From an uncultured Pelagibacteraceae bacterium (lineage in GTDB: Bacteria; Pseudomonadota; Alphaproteobacteria; Pelagibacterales; Pelagibacteraceae), in assembly GCA_902628565.1 (NCBI GenBank), contig CACONR010000001.1, positions 1 to 64,000 of the forward strand: a stretch of DNA of 64,000 bases, in the 5' to 3' direction. This document shows positions 19,629 through 30,159 of the stretch, one piece after another. The position numbers and the translations under genes were made by a program. Numbering within the stretch: the stretch's first letter is position 1; every line of letters begins with the position of its first letter. Below the pieces are notes generated by a model that saw nothing but the letters and a program-made list of their open reading frames with translations, ran no database searches and was not told the DNA's origin.

Positions 19629-21112
19629 TGAACTTTCCTATTCTTTCCTCTTTGATTTTATTACCATCAATTGGAGCTTTATTCTTATTTTTTACCAAAA
19701 GTGATAAAAAAGATAATTTTACAGGAAAATATGTCGCTTTATTTACTTCAGCAGTAAATTTTTTTTTATCAGTTTATCTATGGATATTATTTGACTCAAC
19801 AACTTCTGACTTTCAATTTGTTGAGGAAAGAATTTGGATTAAAGATTTAATAAATTACAAGGTAGGTGTTGATGGTATTTCAATTTTGTTTATTTTACTC
19901 ACAACTTTTATAACACCCCTTTGCATTATATCTGTAAATAATTCAATCAAAGATAGACTAAGTGAATTTTTGATAGCTGTACTTATCATGGAGTCTTTTA
20001 TGATCGGTGTATTCTGCTCTTTAGACCTTGTTATTTTTTATTTATTTTTTGAGGCAGGTTTAATTCCCATGTTTTTGATTATTGGTATCTGGGGTGGTGC
20101 CAGAAGAGTTTATTCAGCGTTTAAATTTTTTTTGTACACCTTACTTGGTTCAGTCCTAATGTTGGTAGCCATAATTACAATATATTGGTTGAATGGGACT
20201 ACTGATGTAGTTGAACTTTATAATTCTGGAATTGATATAAAGTACCAAAATCTTTTATGGTTAGCTTTTTTTAGTTCTTTTGCAGTTAAAACTCCTATGT
20301 GGCCAGTTCATACATGGTTACCAGATGCTCATGTTGAAGCACCAACAGCAGGATCTGTTTTATTAGCAGCTATATTATTAAAAATGGCAGGTTATGGTTT
20401 TATTAGATTTTCTCTTGGATTATTTCCTGTGGCATCAGAAGTCTTCACTCCACTAGTTTATACACTCAGTGTGATTGCGATAATTTTTACTTCTCTCATA
20501 GCTTTAATGCAGGAAGATATGAAAAAGTTAATTGCTTATTCATCAGTTGCACATATGGGTTATGTTACTTTAGGAATTTTTACTATTCAGCAACAAGGTA
20601 TTGAGGGAAGTATTATTCAGATGATCAGTCATGGACTAGTTTCTGCAGCGCTTTTTTTATGTGTAGGTGTTGTTTATGACAGAATGCATTCAAGACTTAT
20701 AAATACTTATGGTGGAATCGTGAGTATTATTCCAAAATATTCTATTTTATTTATGTTATTTACTTTAGCAGCTCTAGGATTACCTGGAACAAGTGGTTTT
20801 GTTGGTGAGTTTTTAATTTTGATGGGTGCATTTAAGGATAATTTTTTAGTAGCAGTGATTGCTAGCTTAGGGGTAATTATCGGTGCTGCATATATGCTTT
20901 GGTTATACAAAAGAGTAGTTTTTGGAAAATTGATAAATACAGATTTAAAACAGATGTTTGATTTAAATAGATCTGAGTTATTTATTTTATCTTGTTTAGC
21001 TGTGCCAACTCTATTTTTCGGATTTTATCCAGATCCTCTTATTAATACAATTGAGGTATCTATCTCAGATTTAATTGATCAATATAATTTTAAATTAGCA
21101 AGTAAAACATAA
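19628..21112 (+). CDS. nuoM: NADH-quinone oxidoreductase subunit M
   Basis: NuoM (ND4 type) is the second antiporter-like proton pump. The 494-residue protein has the conserved YLFFEAGLIPMFLIIGIWGG helix with the essential Glu (about 138-157), the KTPMWPVHTWLPDAHVEAPTAGSV segment (about 221-244) and the LIAYSSVAHMGYVTLGI helix (about 305-321). Stop and start codons overlap with nuoL and nuoN. Confidence 0.98.
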   Translation: MNFPILSSLILLPSIGALFLFFTKSDKKDNFTGKYVALFTSAVNFFLSVYLWILFDSTTSDFQFVEERIWIKDLINYKVGVDGISILFILLTTFITPLCIISVNNSIKDRLSEFLIAVLIMESFMIGVFCSLDLVIFYLFFEAGLIPMFLIIGIWGGARRVYSAFKFFLYTLLGSVLMLVAIITIYWLNGTTDVVELYNSGIDIKYQNLLWLAFFSSFAVKTPMWPVHTWLPDAHVEAPTAGSVLLAAILLKMAGYGFIRFSLGLFPVASEVFTPLVYTLSVIAIIFTSLIALMQEDMKKLIAYSSVAHMGYVTLGIFTIQQQGIEGSIIQMISHGLVSAALFLCVGVVYDRMHSRLINTYGGIVSIIPKYSILFMLFTLAALGLPGTSGFVGEFLILMGAFKDNFLVAVIASLGVIIGAAYMLWLYKRVVFGKLINTDLKQMFDLNRSELFILSCLAVPTLFFGFYPDPLINTIEVSISDLIDQYNFKLASKT

Positions 21113-22530
21113 TGGAAAATTTACAATTAGTATTACCTGAAATATTTTTATCATTATCGATAATGTTTTTATTAATATTAGGTGTTTTTAAAAAAAATAG
21201 CTCAAGACTTGTGCAGAGTCTTTCCTTAGCCGTTTTGATTGTAACCGCTGTTATTACTTTTAATGAAACAATTGGTATTAACGAAATAAAATTATTTAAT
21301 AATAGTATTGTCATCGATTATCTATCATCATTAATGAAGATAATTACTTTATTAGCTGCATTCTTAGTCTTAATCATTTCTTCAAATTATCTTAAAACTT
21401 TTCAAATTTTTAAGATTGAGTATCCAATATTAATTTTAAGTTCTGTATTAGGAATGATGGTTATGATTAGTTCTAATGACTTAATTGTATTTTACATGGG
21501 TCTTGAGCTTCAGTCGTTGGCATTATATGTTTTAGCTACGTTCAATAGAGATCAAATCAAATCTTCTGAAGCGGGACTTAAATATTTTGTTTTAAGTGCC
21601 TTATCCTCTGGTTTGTTGCTATATGGTTGCTCTTTAATATATGGATTTACTGGCTCCACCAATTTTAATGTAATAGCTGATCAATTAAATTCGAACGAGT
21701 ATGCTTTGACATTTGGTATCGTATTTATTTTAGTGGGACTGGCTTTCAAGATTTCTGCTGTTCCTTTTCATATGTGGGCTCCAGATGTTTATGAAGGTTC
21801 ACCAACTTCAGTGACATTATTTTTTACAATGGTTCCAAAAATAGCAGCACTGACAGTATTTATAAGATTTTTATATGTTCCATTTTTAAATCTGATTGAT
21901 CAGTGGCAAATGATTTTAATTTTTTTATCGATCGCATCAATGCTATTTGGTGCCATTGCAGCTATAGGACAAACAAATTTGAAAAGACTTGTTGCTTATA
22001 GCTCCATAGGCCATGTTGGTTACGCACTAGCCGGCGTAGCATCAGGCACTAATGATGGCATTCAAAGTTCAGTAATTTATATAACTATATATATACTCAT
22101 GAACTTAGGATTATTTTCATGCTTGTTAATGTTGAAACGAGATAATAACTATTATGAAAAAATAGATGATTTGTCAGGTTTGTCTAAAAATCATCCAATG
22201 CTAGCGTTATCATTACTTATAATTCTATTTTCATTAGCTGGGATTCCACCTTTAGCTGGTTTTTTTGCTAAGTTTTATGTTTTTAAAGCAGTCATTGAAC
22301 AATCAATGTATTTTTTAGCAATCGTAGGTTTATTATCAACAGTCGTTGCGGCTTTTTATTATTTAAGGTTAATTAAAATTATGTATTTTGATGAGCAAAA
22401 AGAAAAATATGATACTGATCATGGTTTTTGGTTAAAATTTTCTTTAACAGCATCTACATTGTTAATTCTGATATACTTCATATTTCCGAGCCAATTAATA
22501 GAGGTAGTATCTAGAATTAACATAATTTAA
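21112..22530 (+). CDS. nuoN: NADH-quinone oxidoreductase subunit N
   Basis: NuoN (ND2 type) is the third antiporter-like subunit. The 472-residue protein has MGLELQSLALYVLATFNRD with the key Glu (about 129-147), AFKISAVPFHMWAPDVYEGSPTSVTLFF (about 211-238) and KRLVAYSSIGHVGYALAG (about 289-306). It ends the 14-gene nuo operon, and its stop overlaps the start of the birA-coaX fusion, so transcription probably continues. Confidence 0.97.
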   Translation: MENLQLVLPEIFLSLSIMFLLILGVFKKNSSRLVQSLSLAVLIVTAVITFNETIGINEIKLFNNSIVIDYLSSLMKIITLLAAFLVLIISSNYLKTFQIFKIEYPILILSSVLGMMVMISSNDLIVFYMGLELQSLALYVLATFNRDQIKSSEAGLKYFVLSALSSGLLLYGCSLIYGFTGSTNFNVIADQLNSNEYALTFGIVFILVGLAFKISAVPFHMWAPDVYEGSPTSVTLFFTMVPKIAALTVFIRFLYVPFLNLIDQWQMILIFLSIASMLFGAIAAIGQTNLKRLVAYSSIGHVGYALAGVASGTNDGIQSSVIYITIYILMNLGLFSCLLMLKRDNNYYEKIDDLSGLSKNHPMLALSLLIILFSLAGIPPLAGFFAKFYVFKAVIEQSMYFLAIVGLLSTVVAAFYYLRLIKIMYFDEQKEKYDTDHGFWLKFSLTASTLLILIYFIFPSQLIEVVSRINII

Positions 22531-23825
22531 TGAAATTTAGAATTTTAAGATTTAAAAAATTGAAAAGCACGAATGATACTGCGATAAGAATGGTTAAAAG
22601 TTCCAATCTAAAGTATGGAATGATAATTGCTGATAGCCAAAGTAATGGACGTGGGCAGTACGGAAGAAAATGGATTTCACTTAAAGGAAACTTGTTTGTA
22701 AGTTTTTTCTATAATCTAGAAAATATGGATTTAAATTTAACTAAAATTACAAAACTAAATTGTATATTAGTAAAAAAACTAATTTCAAAATATTACAAAA
22801 AAAGAATTGTATATAAAAAACCAAATGATTTATTAATTAAAGGAAAAAAAATTTGTGGAATTCTCCAAGAGATAATAAACAAACAAAACCAAAAATTTTT
22901 AATACTTGGAATTGGTATTAATTTGATAAAAAATCCCATAATAAGCAACTATCCAACTATAAATTTAAATGATTTAATTAATAAAAAAATTTCAAAAAGA
23001 AATATTGAGATAGAATTGAAAAAAATTTTTGAAAAAAATTTAAAGATTTATAAACATGAAAAAAAGATAAATAGTTATATGTATATTTTGGGTGATATCG
23101 GAAATTCAGATACAAAGGTATTTTTAGTCAACAAAAAAGATAGAATTCTAAAAAGAACAAGTTTAATTTCAAAAAATATCAATAATAAAAATTTGGATAA
23201 AAAAATAAAATTTTTGATTAAAGATATTAAAAAAGTAGAGAAAATCCTTTTTTGTAGTGTAGTGCCAAAATCTTTTAATTTGATAAAGAGATATTTTCAT
23301 AAAAAAACTAAAATTAGATGTTATGAGATTAAAAATCTTAATTTGAGTTCATTAATTAAAATAAAAGTTAATTATGATCAGGCTGGTTCAGATCGTTTAG
23401 CTAATGCAATTAGTTTACAAAATGGTAAAGATAATTTTATAATTTTAGATTTTGGCACTGCCACCACATTTGATGTAGTTGAAAAAAAATATTATAGAGG
23501 TGGTATAATAGCCCCTGGAGTTAAAATATCGCTTGATACTTTGTCTGACAAAGCCTCATTGATACCTCAAATAAATTTAAAGAAGATAAGAAATATAGTT
23601 GGCAACAATACAATTTCGGCAGTGCGTTCAGGTTTTTTTTGGGGTTATATAGGACTAATTGACAATATTATTAATTTGATTAAGAAAGAAACCAGAAAAT
23701 CTTTCAAACTTGTAATTACTGGTGGTTACTCTGATTTGTTTAGAAAATCATTAAGGACTCGTGTAATACAAAATAAAGATATCACAATTAAAGGATTAAT
23801 TAAAATTGCTAAGTTAATAAAATAA
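22530..23825 (+). CDS. Fused biotin-protein ligase (BirA) and type III pantothenate kinase (CoaX)
   Basis: Residues 1-183 are a BirA catalytic domain: KLKSTNDTA (about 11-19), the biotin loop GRGQYGRKWIS (about 41-51) and KKPNDLLIKGKKICGILQE (about 91-109). No HTH domain precedes it, so it is not a repressor, and the usual C-terminal SH3-like domain is missing. From Met184 (23079) the rest is CoaX: DIGNSDTKVFLV (nucleotide P-loop), a GSDRLANAI motif near 287, and DFGTATTFDVV near 308-318. BirA biotinylates carboxyl carrier protein; CoaX makes 4'-phosphopantothenate for CoA. The two genes are neighbours in many alphaproteobacteria, and a BirA-CoaX fusion is known in Neisseria. An indel in the poly-A tracts near 23040-23070 could also have created this frame. 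Confidence 0.85.
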   Translation: MKFRILRFKKLKSTNDTAIRMVKSSNLKYGMIIADSQSNGRGQYGRKWISLKGNLFVSFFYNLENMDLNLTKITKLNCILVKKLISKYYKKRIVYKKPNDLLIKGKKICGILQEIINKQNQKFLILGIGINLIKNPIISNYPTINLNDLINKKISKRNIEIELKKIFEKNLKIYKHEKKINSYMYILGDIGNSDTKVFLVNKKDRILKRTSLISKNINNKNLDKKIKFLIKDIKKVEKILFCSVVPKSFNLIKRYFHKKTKIRCYEIKNLNLSSLIKIKVNYDQAGSDRLANAISLQNGKDNFIILDFGTATTFDVVEKKYYRGGIIAPGVKISLDTLSDKASLIPQINLKKIRNIVGNNTISAVRSGFFWGYIGLIDNIINLIKKETRKSFKLVITGGYSDLFRKSLRTRVIQNKDITIKGLIKIAKLIK

Positions 23826-25484
23826 ATGAAAAAAGAATTATTATTTTGTCCACTAGGAGGTTCAGGTGAAATTGGAATGAACATGAATCTTTTTGGTTAT
23901 GGTGAGCCCGGTAATCATAAATGGATAATGGTGGATATAGGAGTAACTTTTGCTGATGATACTATACCAGGTATTGATCTTATATATCCAGATCCTGGAT
24001 TTATTGTTGAAAGAAAAGATAATCTATTAGGAATAATATTAACACACGCACATGAAGATCATATTGGTGCAATTGCACACTTATGGCCTAAATTAAAATG
24101 TAAGATTTTTGCAACTCCGTTTACTGCTGTGCTAATTAAAGAAAAATTTAAAGAAAAACACATCGATATAACAAAAGATTTACAGATAGTTGAGTTAAAT
24201 GGAAAGGTCATTTTGGGAGATTTTGAAATTGAGTACATTACTTTAACCCATTCTATTTTAGAACCTAATGGGTTAAGAATTAAAACTCCAGCAGGTGTTG
24301 TTTTACATACTGGTGACTGGAAAGTTGACCCAAATCCCTTAATAGGTGAAGAAATAAATGCAAAAAGGTTAAAAGAAATAGGTGATGAAGGCGTTTTAGC
24401 AATGATTTGTGACTCTACTAATGTTTTTAGTGCTGGCAGATCAGGTTCAGAGTTAGATGTAAGAAAAAATTTATTAAATATAATGGGTCGATTAAAAAAA
24501 AGAATTATTGTGACATCTTTTGCTTCAAACGTTGCTAGAATGGAGACAGCTTTTTATTGCGCTGAACAAACAGGAAGACAAATTTCACTAGTTGGAAGAT
24601 CTATGCATAGAATTTATAAAGCAGCAAGACAATGCGGATATTTACAAAATACCATTGATCCAATTGATCCAAGAGAAGCTAAAAATTTTGCTAGAGAAAA
24701 AATAGTTTATTTGTGCACAGGAAGCCAAGGTGAGCCAATGGGTGCAATGATGAGGATATCAAATTACACACATCCTGATGTTTTTATTGAAAAAGGTGAT
24801 GCAGTAATCTTCTCATCAAAGATAATTCCAGGAAATGAAAAAAAACTCTATAAATTACACAATCAATTAGTTAAAGATGGAATTGAGGTTATCTCAGAAG
24901 AAACAGAATTTATACACGTATCTGGACATCCAAATCGTGAGGATCTTAAAGATATGTATCAATGGGTTAAACCAAAATGTGTGATCCCTGTTCATGGAGA
25001 ACACAGACACATGATAGAACACATAAATTTTGCTAAAGAAATGCAAGTACCTCATCCGGTTCAAGTTGAAAATGGTGATATAGTGAAGCTATACCCCGGT
25101 GAAGCACCCGAGGTATATGATAAAGCACCCAGTGGAAGATTGTATTTAGATGGAAATGTGAGTGTAGAAGAGGATTCTCAATCAATCAAAGATAGAAAAA
25201 ATTTAAGTAGCAATGGATATTTGGAAGTTACTATATTAATTACACCTAAAGGAAATATCCATAATAACCCTGTCACAACATTTAGAGGTTTGCCCATTTT
25301 TGAAAAAGATGAATTTGTTTATGGGTTAGAAGACGAAATTGAAAAAACAACAAGATCCTTTAAACTTGGAAGCAGACAGCAAGAAAGTAATTTAATAGAC
25401 GCTCTTAAAATTACTTGTAGAAAATTTACAAAAGAAAAAACAGGAAAAAGACCATATACTAATATCAATTTAGTAAGGATTTAA
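23826..25484 (+). CDS. rnj: Ribonuclease J
   Basis: RNase J is a metallo-beta-lactamase/beta-CASP endo- and 5'-exonuclease for RNA maturation and decay. The 552-residue protein has the zinc motif HAHEDH (His74, His76, Asp78, His79), a later THSI and HTGDWKVD motif (about 142-162), the beta-CASP Asp in DSTN (about 191-194) and HGEHRH near 396-401. The C-terminal domain is present. It directly abuts birA-coaX and overlaps the following small gene by 1 base, the usual alphaproteobacterial arrangement. Confidence 0.95.
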   Translation: MKKELLFCPLGGSGEIGMNMNLFGYGEPGNHKWIMVDIGVTFADDTIPGIDLIYPDPGFIVERKDNLLGIILTHAHEDHIGAIAHLWPKLKCKIFATPFTAVLIKEKFKEKHIDITKDLQIVELNGKVILGDFEIEYITLTHSILEPNGLRIKTPAGVVLHTGDWKVDPNPLIGEEINAKRLKEIGDEGVLAMICDSTNVFSAGRSGSELDVRKNLLNIMGRLKKRIIVTSFASNVARMETAFYCAEQTGRQISLVGRSMHRIYKAARQCGYLQNTIDPIDPREAKNFAREKIVYLCTGSQGEPMGAMMRISNYTHPDVFIEKGDAVIFSSKIIPGNEKKLYKLHNQLVKDGIEVISEETEFIHVSGHPNREDLKDMYQWVKPKCVIPVHGEHRHMIEHINFAKEMQVPHPVQVENGDIVKLYPGEAPEVYDKAPSGRLYLDGNVSVEEDSQSIKDRKNLSSNGYLEVTILITPKGNIHNNPVTTFRGLPIFEKDEFVYGLEDEIEKTTRSFKLGSRQQESNLIDALKITCRKFTKEKTGKRPYTNINLVRI

Positions 25485-25729
25485 TGAGCCCAACTGGCTT
25501 AGCTATAATCTACATTATTATCTGGTGGATTGTATTTTTTGCAATTTTACCAATAGATGTTGAAAGAAAAAAAATAGTTAAAGTAGACGGTGAAGATCCG
25601 GGTTCACCAGAAAATCCTAAAATGTTAAAAAAATTCCTTTATTGTACTGGAATAACAACAATTATATTCATTGCCATTTATTTATTAATGAAATTTGAAT
25701 ATTTAAATTTAAGAAATATAATCATTTAA
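25484..25729 (+). CDS. DUF1467-type small membrane protein
   Basis: An 81-residue protein with two transmembrane helices (about 4-22 and 54-72) flanking a charged loop containing ERKKIV, a Gly-Glu-Asp-Pro-Gly run and PENPKM. This layout matches the DUF1467 family found between rnj and proS across alphaproteobacteria. Function is unknown; its fixed place suggests a role linked to the proS-lolCD-dnaE operon. It overlaps rnj by 1 base and precedes proS by 1 base. Confidence 0.75.
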   Translation: MSPTGLAIIYIIIWWIVFFAILPIDVERKKIVKVDGEDPGSPENPKMLKKFLYCTGITTIIFIAIYLLMKFEYLNLRNIII

Positions 25730-25730
25730 C

Positions 25731-27065
25731 ATGCATATTTCTAAATCTTTTATTCCTATCTTAAAAAATAACCCCTCGGAAGCAAAAATAAAGTCTCACC
25801 AGCTAATGTTAAGAGTTGGAATGATAAAACAATCTTCAGCAGGCATATACTCTTGGTTACCCCTTGGTTTTAAAGTAATGAAAAAAATTGAAAGAATTGT
25901 AAGAGAAGAGCAAAATAAAATAGGTGCACAAGAAATACTAATGCCAACAATACAATCTAGCGAAATTTGGAGAGAGAGTGGACGTTATGAGGATTATGGT
26001 GAGGAAATGTTACGAATAAAAGATCGTCAAGATCGAGAAATGCTTTACGGACCAACAAACGAGGAATTAGTAACTGATATTTTTAGATCTTCTCTAAAAT
26101 CATATAAATCATTACCTCAACTTCTTTATCATATTCAATGGAAATTTAGAGATGAAATCAGACCAAGATTTGGAATTATGCGATGTCGGGAATTCTACAT
26201 GAAGGATGCATATTCTTTTGATGTTACAGATGAAGATGCATTGTTTTCTTATAATAAATTTTTCTTATCTTATTTAAAAACTTTTAAAAGATTAGATCTT
26301 ACAGCAATTCCAATGGCAGCTGACACAGGCCCGATCGGTGGAAATCTTTCTCATGAATTTATTATCCTAGCAGAAACTGGAGAGAGTAAAATTTATGCAG
26401 ATAAAAGAATATTTGACTTAAATTTTGAAGGAACAAAACTTGATGTTAAATCTCTACTAGAAATGAGAAGTCAATATGAAAAATTTTATTCTGTTACTGA
26501 TGATAAATTTAAGGAAGATGAGTTTAATGAAAAAGTTTCAGAGAAAAATAGATTGAAAACAAAAGGTATAGAGGTTGGTCATATTTTTTATTTCGGAGAT
26601 AAATATTCCAAACCAATGGAAGCAGCAGTCGATTTACCTGGGGGTAAAAAAGACTATGTAAAAATGGGTTCTTATGGAATAGGAGTCTCAAGATTAGTAG
26701 GAGCAATTATAGAGGCAAAATATGATGAAAAAAATGAAATCATGAAATGGCCAATTTCTGTTGCACCATATGATATTGCAATAATTCCTATGATTAATAA
26801 AAATGACACATCTGCACTCGATAAAGCAAACAATATAAGTCTTGAGTTAAATCAAAATAATATCGATGCTATTATTGATGATACTGATGAGAACTTATCA
26901 TCAAAAATAAAAAAAATGAATTTAATTGGAGCTCCATATCAAATAATTATTGGAAAACAAACCGAAGGTGATTTATTTGAATTTAAAGAAATAAACAAAG
27001 AAACTCAAAAAATTAATTTAAAAGAAATTATTAAGATTATTAATAAACAAAAAGCTCACAATTGA
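25731..27065 (+). CDS. proS: Prolyl-tRNA synthetase (short alphaproteobacterial form)
   Basis: Class II synthetase that charges tRNA-Pro in the cytoplasm. The 444-residue protein has motif 1 (KVMKKIERIVREEQNKIGAQEILMPT, about 48-73), motif 2 (FRDEIRPRFGIMRCREFYMKDAYSF, about 138-162) and motif 3 (GSYGIGVSRLVGAI, about 307-320), followed by the anticodon-binding domain. The Cys/Ala editing (INS) domain between motifs 2 and 3 is absent, as is normal for alphaproteobacterial ProRS of this length. It overlaps lolC by 4 bases. Confidence 0.95.
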   Translation: MHISKSFIPILKNNPSEAKIKSHQLMLRVGMIKQSSAGIYSWLPLGFKVMKKIERIVREEQNKIGAQEILMPTIQSSEIWRESGRYEDYGEEMLRIKDRQDREMLYGPTNEELVTDIFRSSLKSYKSLPQLLYHIQWKFRDEIRPRFGIMRCREFYMKDAYSFDVTDEDALFSYNKFFLSYLKTFKRLDLTAIPMAADTGPIGGNLSHEFIILAETGESKIYADKRIFDLNFEGTKLDVKSLLEMRSQYEKFYSVTDDKFKEDEFNEKVSEKNRLKTKGIEVGHIFYFGDKYSKPMEAAVDLPGGKKDYVKMGSYGIGVSRLVGAIIEAKYDEKNEIMKWPISVAPYDIAIIPMINKNDTSALDKANNISLELNQNNIDAIIDDTDENLSSKIKKMNLIGAPYQIIIGKQTEGDLFEFKEINKETQKINLKEIIKIINKQKAHN

Positions 27066-28294
27066 TTTCAACTTTAGAAAAAGAAATTACATTTAGATTT
27101 TTAAAAGCTAGAAAAAAAGATGGCTTTTTAAATGTTATATCTATCTTTTCATTTATTGGAATAAGCCTAGGTGTTGCAGTACTAATTATTGTTATGTCAG
27201 TAATGAATGGATTTAGATCAGAATTAATAAATAAGATAGTTGGTTTTAATGCCCATATAACTGTTGATACTTATGAAAATCAAATTCAGATTGATAAGTT
27301 AAAGAATACTAATCTCAATCTTATCGCGAGTGAAATGATATTAAGCAACTCAGGAGAAGCAATAATTATTAAAAAAGACACCTCTAAAGGTATTATTTTG
27401 AGAGGTTATTCAAGAAAAGATTTTCCTAAGCTAAAGATAATAAAAGATAAAACATTTGTTGGGAATAAAAGTAACTTAACAGGTAACTACATTTCTTTAG
27501 GAAAAGAGTTAAGTTTTACACTGAATCTTAAGCTTGGTGATGATGTATCAATAATGTCATCATCAGGTGTAAATACAATAGTTGGCAGTATCCCAAAGAA
27601 AAAGTCTTTTACTATTGTTTCATTGTTTGAAAGCGGCTTAGCAGATTTCGATAATAATGTAGCATTTATTAATATTGATACTCTTGATGAATTTTTGAAT
27701 CTCTCAAAAAATGATAGAAAATTAGAAGTTTATTTAAAGAATCCTCAAAATATTGAAAATCAAAAAGAGATTGTTCAAAAAATATTTCCTAATGATTTTG
27801 TATATAGTTGGGCTGATACTAATAGCTCTTTATTTTCAGCTTTAAAAGTAGAACGCAATGTTATGTTTATCATATTATCTCTTATAATTATTGTTGCAGC
27901 TTTTAATATTATTTCAGGCTTGACGATATTGGTAAAAAATAAAACTAGAGATATTGCTATTTTAAAAACTATTGGTGTATTAAATAAATCTATTATTAAG
28001 ATATTTTTTTTAGTGGGGGTTATAATAGGTACAACTGCTACATTGTTTGGAATAATATTAGGGGTTACATTTTCTATGTATGTTGAAAATGTTAGAAAAT
28101 TTCTAAGTGATGTTTTTAACATAAGTTTATTTCCTGAAGAAATATATTTCCTAAGCACAATGCCGTCTGAAATAAACCCATCATCTATTTTTATTATTTC
28201 ATTGTGTTCAATTTTTATAACGATAATTGTATCCATATTTCCAGCTATGAAGGCGGCCAAACTAGATCCAATAAAAGCATTAAAATATGAGTAA
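27062..28294 (+). CDS. lolC: Lipoprotein-releasing system permease LolC/E
   Basis: The permease subunit of the LolCDE transporter, which extracts lipoproteins from the inner membrane for transfer to LolA. The 410-residue protein has a first helix near 23-45 (GISLGVAVLIIVMSVMNGFR), a large periplasmic domain, and three C-terminal helices of the FtsX fold, ending in [13 protein letters not shown]. The start is TTG at 27062, overlapping the proS TGA; no ATG is suitably placed, and the FRFLKARKKDGF N-terminus is typical. A single LolC-type permease presumably forms a homodimer, as in other bacteria lacking LolE. It overlaps lolD by 8 bases. Confidence 0.92.
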   Translation: MISTLEKEITFRFLKARKKDGFLNVISIFSFIGISLGVAVLIIVMSVMNGFRSELINKIVGFNAHITVDTYENQIQIDKLKNTNLNLIASEMILSNSGEAIIIKKDTSKGIILRGYSRKDFPKLKIIKDKTFVGNKSNLTGNYISLGKELSFTLNLKLGDDVSIMSSSGVNTIVGSIPKKKSFTIVSLFESGLADFDNNVAFINIDTLDEFLNLSKNDRKLEVYLKNPQNIENQKEIVQKIFPNDFVYSWADTNSSLFSALKVERNVMFIILSLIIIVAAFNIISGLTILVKNKTRDIAILKTIGVLNKSIIKIFFLVGVIIGTTATLFGIILGVTFSMYVENVRKFLSDVFNISLFPEEIYFLSTMPSEINPSSIFIISLCSIFITIIVSIFPAMKAAKLDPIKALKYE

Positions 28295-28964
28295 TTTCAT
28301 TCAGCTATCAAATATTAATAAAAGCTTTTTAAGTTTAAAAAGGATTAATGTTTTAAAAAAAATTTCATATAAATTTAAGTCTGGAAAAATCTATTCTCTA
28401 ATGGGACCCTCAGGCTCAGGTAAATCAACTTTATTAAATTTATTGTCCTTAATAGATCGACCTAGTTCAGGATCTATAATTATTGATAATAAAAAGATTG
28501 ATCCAAGCAATTCTCAAAAAAATGATCTTTTAAGAGCTAATAAAATTGGAATAATTTATCAACAAGATAATCTTCTGTCTGATTTCACAGCAATAGAAAA
28601 CTTAACCTTAGCTAGTTTAGCAAGCGGTGAAAATAAAGAAGACGCTTCAAACAAATCAAAAATTTTGCTTAAAAAAGTTGGTCTAGCAAAAAGATTAAAT
28701 CACTACCCCTCACAATTATCTGGGGGTGAGAAGCAAAGGGTATCGATTGCAAGAGCTTTGATAAACAATCCACAAATTATTCTTGCAGATGAGCCAACTG
28801 GAAGTTTAGACATTGAGACTGCAAAAGGAATTTTTGAGCTTTTAAAAAAACAGATAAAGCCTGATAGAATAATAATATTTGCAACTCATAATAGATTTTT
28901 TGCTAATAAGTCGGATTGCTTATTGGAAATAGTTGATGGTAATATAAGAACCATTAATGGCTGA
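28287..28964 (+). CDS. lolD: Lipoprotein-releasing system ATP-binding protein LolD
   Basis: ABC ATPase that powers LolC. The 225-residue protein has Walker [10 protein letters not shown] (about 39-47), Q-loop YQQDN, signature LSGGEKQR (about 143-150), Walker [10 protein letters not shown] and the H-loop ATHNR. It overlaps lolC by 8 bases and dnaE by 8, marking one translationally coupled unit. Confidence 0.96.
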   Translation: MSNFIQLSNINKSFLSLKRINVLKKISYKFKSGKIYSLMGPSGSGKSTLLNLLSLIDRPSSGSIIIDNKKIDPSNSQKNDLLRANKIGIIYQQDNLLSDFTAIENLTLASLASGENKEDASNKSKILLKKVGLAKRLNHYPSQLSGGEKQRVSIARALINNPQIILADEPTGSLDIETAKGIFELLKKQIKPDRIIIFATHNRFFANKSDCLLEIVDGNIRTING

Positions 28965-30159
28965 GTCTCAAATTCAAAACTTTAATCATTTAAAAATACA
29001 CACTCAATTTTCAATATGTGAAGGAGCAATTAAAATTGATGACTTAAAAGAAATATCTAAAGAAAAAAAAATTAGATCTCTCGCTTTATGTGATACATCG
29101 AATTTATGTGGTGCCCTAGAATTTGCCGAAAAAATATCTAAAGTTGGAACTCAACCAATTATTGGTACTCAGATCAATTTTAAACTAGATGATACTATTG
29201 GTTTATTGCCATTATTCGCATTGAATGAAATTGGATATAAAAGAATAATTGAACTATCTTCATTATCATATCTTAATAATGATGGAACCTCGGATCCACA
29301 TTTAAATTTTGAGGAATTGTTAAACAATAATGAGGGAGTTGCCGTTTTTTCAGGAACAATAAATGGGTTAGTCGGTCAATTATTCAATAAAGGAAAATTT
29401 TCAGAAATTGAAAAATTATACTCTAAACTCAAACAAAAATATGGTGATAAATTTTATATAGAAATACAACGTCATGGAGATCAAAATGAAATTTCATTTG
29501 AAAAGTTTAATCTCTCGCAGTCTTTAAATTTAGAAATATCAATAATAGCCACTAACGAAGTTTTTTACTCAACCAAAGACATGTATGAAGCTCATGATGC
29601 ATTAATATGTATTAAAAATAAAACTTATGTAAATGAGAAGAATAGAATTAAATATTCAAATCAACATTATTTAAAAGATAGCCCTGAAATGTCAGAATTA
29701 TTTTCTGATTTACCTGAAGCTTTAGAAAATAACTATAATTTCCCGTATCGTTGTAATTTTCGACCACATTTTTCAAAGCCCATATTACCTGACATTAGTT
29801 CAGATAAAGGTAGAAATGCCGATGAGATATTAAAAAAAAACTCTTTGGATGGATTAAAAGACAAATTTAAAAATATTTTTAAAATACAGGGTCAGAATCT
29901 TTCTAAAAATGAAAAATTTTTACTTTACAAAGATAGATTAGATCATGAACTAGATATTATTATGCAAATGAAATATTCCAGTTATTTCTTAATTGTTTCT
30001 GATTATATTATATGGGCAAAAAAGAATGATATTCCTGTAGGGCCTGGAAGGGGATCTGGTGCAGGTTCTTTAGTGGCATGGTGTCTTTTAATAACAGATG
30101 TTGACCCAATAAAATTTAATCTTATTTTTGAAAGATTTTTAAATCCCGATCGTATTTAA
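28957..30159 (+). CDS. dnaE: DNA polymerase III alpha subunit, N-terminal fragment (PHP domain and part of palm)
   Basis: The first 400 residues of the replicative polymerase. The PHP domain starts at [17 protein letters not shown] (about 8-24), and the fragment reaches the palm motif [14 protein letters not shown] near 362-375 before ending at FLNPDRI and TAA (30157-30159). In other DnaE proteins the next residue is a conserved Ser followed by MPDFDIDF; the following codon here is exactly that Met. One C-to-A change (TCA to TAA) explains the break. The fragment lacks all catalytic aspartates and cannot polymerise on its own. Confidence 0.92.
   Translation: MAESQIQNFNHLKIHTQFSICEGAIKIDDLKEISKEKKIRSLALCDTSNLCGALEFAEKISKVGTQPIIGTQINFKLDDTIGLLPLFALNEIGYKRIIELSSLSYLNNDGTSDPHLNFEELLNNNEGVAVFSGTINGLVGQLFNKGKFSEIEKLYSKLKQKYGDKFYIEIQRHGDQNEISFEKFNLSQSLNLEISIIATNEVFYSTKDMYEAHDALICIKNKTYVNEKNRIKYSNQHYLKDSPEMSELFSDLPEALENNYNFPYRCNFRPHFSKPILPDISSDKGRNADEILKKNSLDGLKDKFKNIFKIQGQNLSKNEKFLLYKDRLDHELDIIMQMKYSSYFLIVSDYIIWAKKNDIPVGPGRGSGAGSLVAWCLLITDVDPIKFNLIFERFLNPDRI

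Noticed and set aside
27775-28260. 161-codon minus-strand frame inside lolC
   Set aside because: It mirrors the hydrophobic C-terminal helices of LolC; low-complexity Ile-rich content arises from the complementary strand.
30157-30159. TAA as a recoded sense codon
   Set aside because: TAA ends many other genes normally in this window; no sign of an altered code or recoding element nearby.
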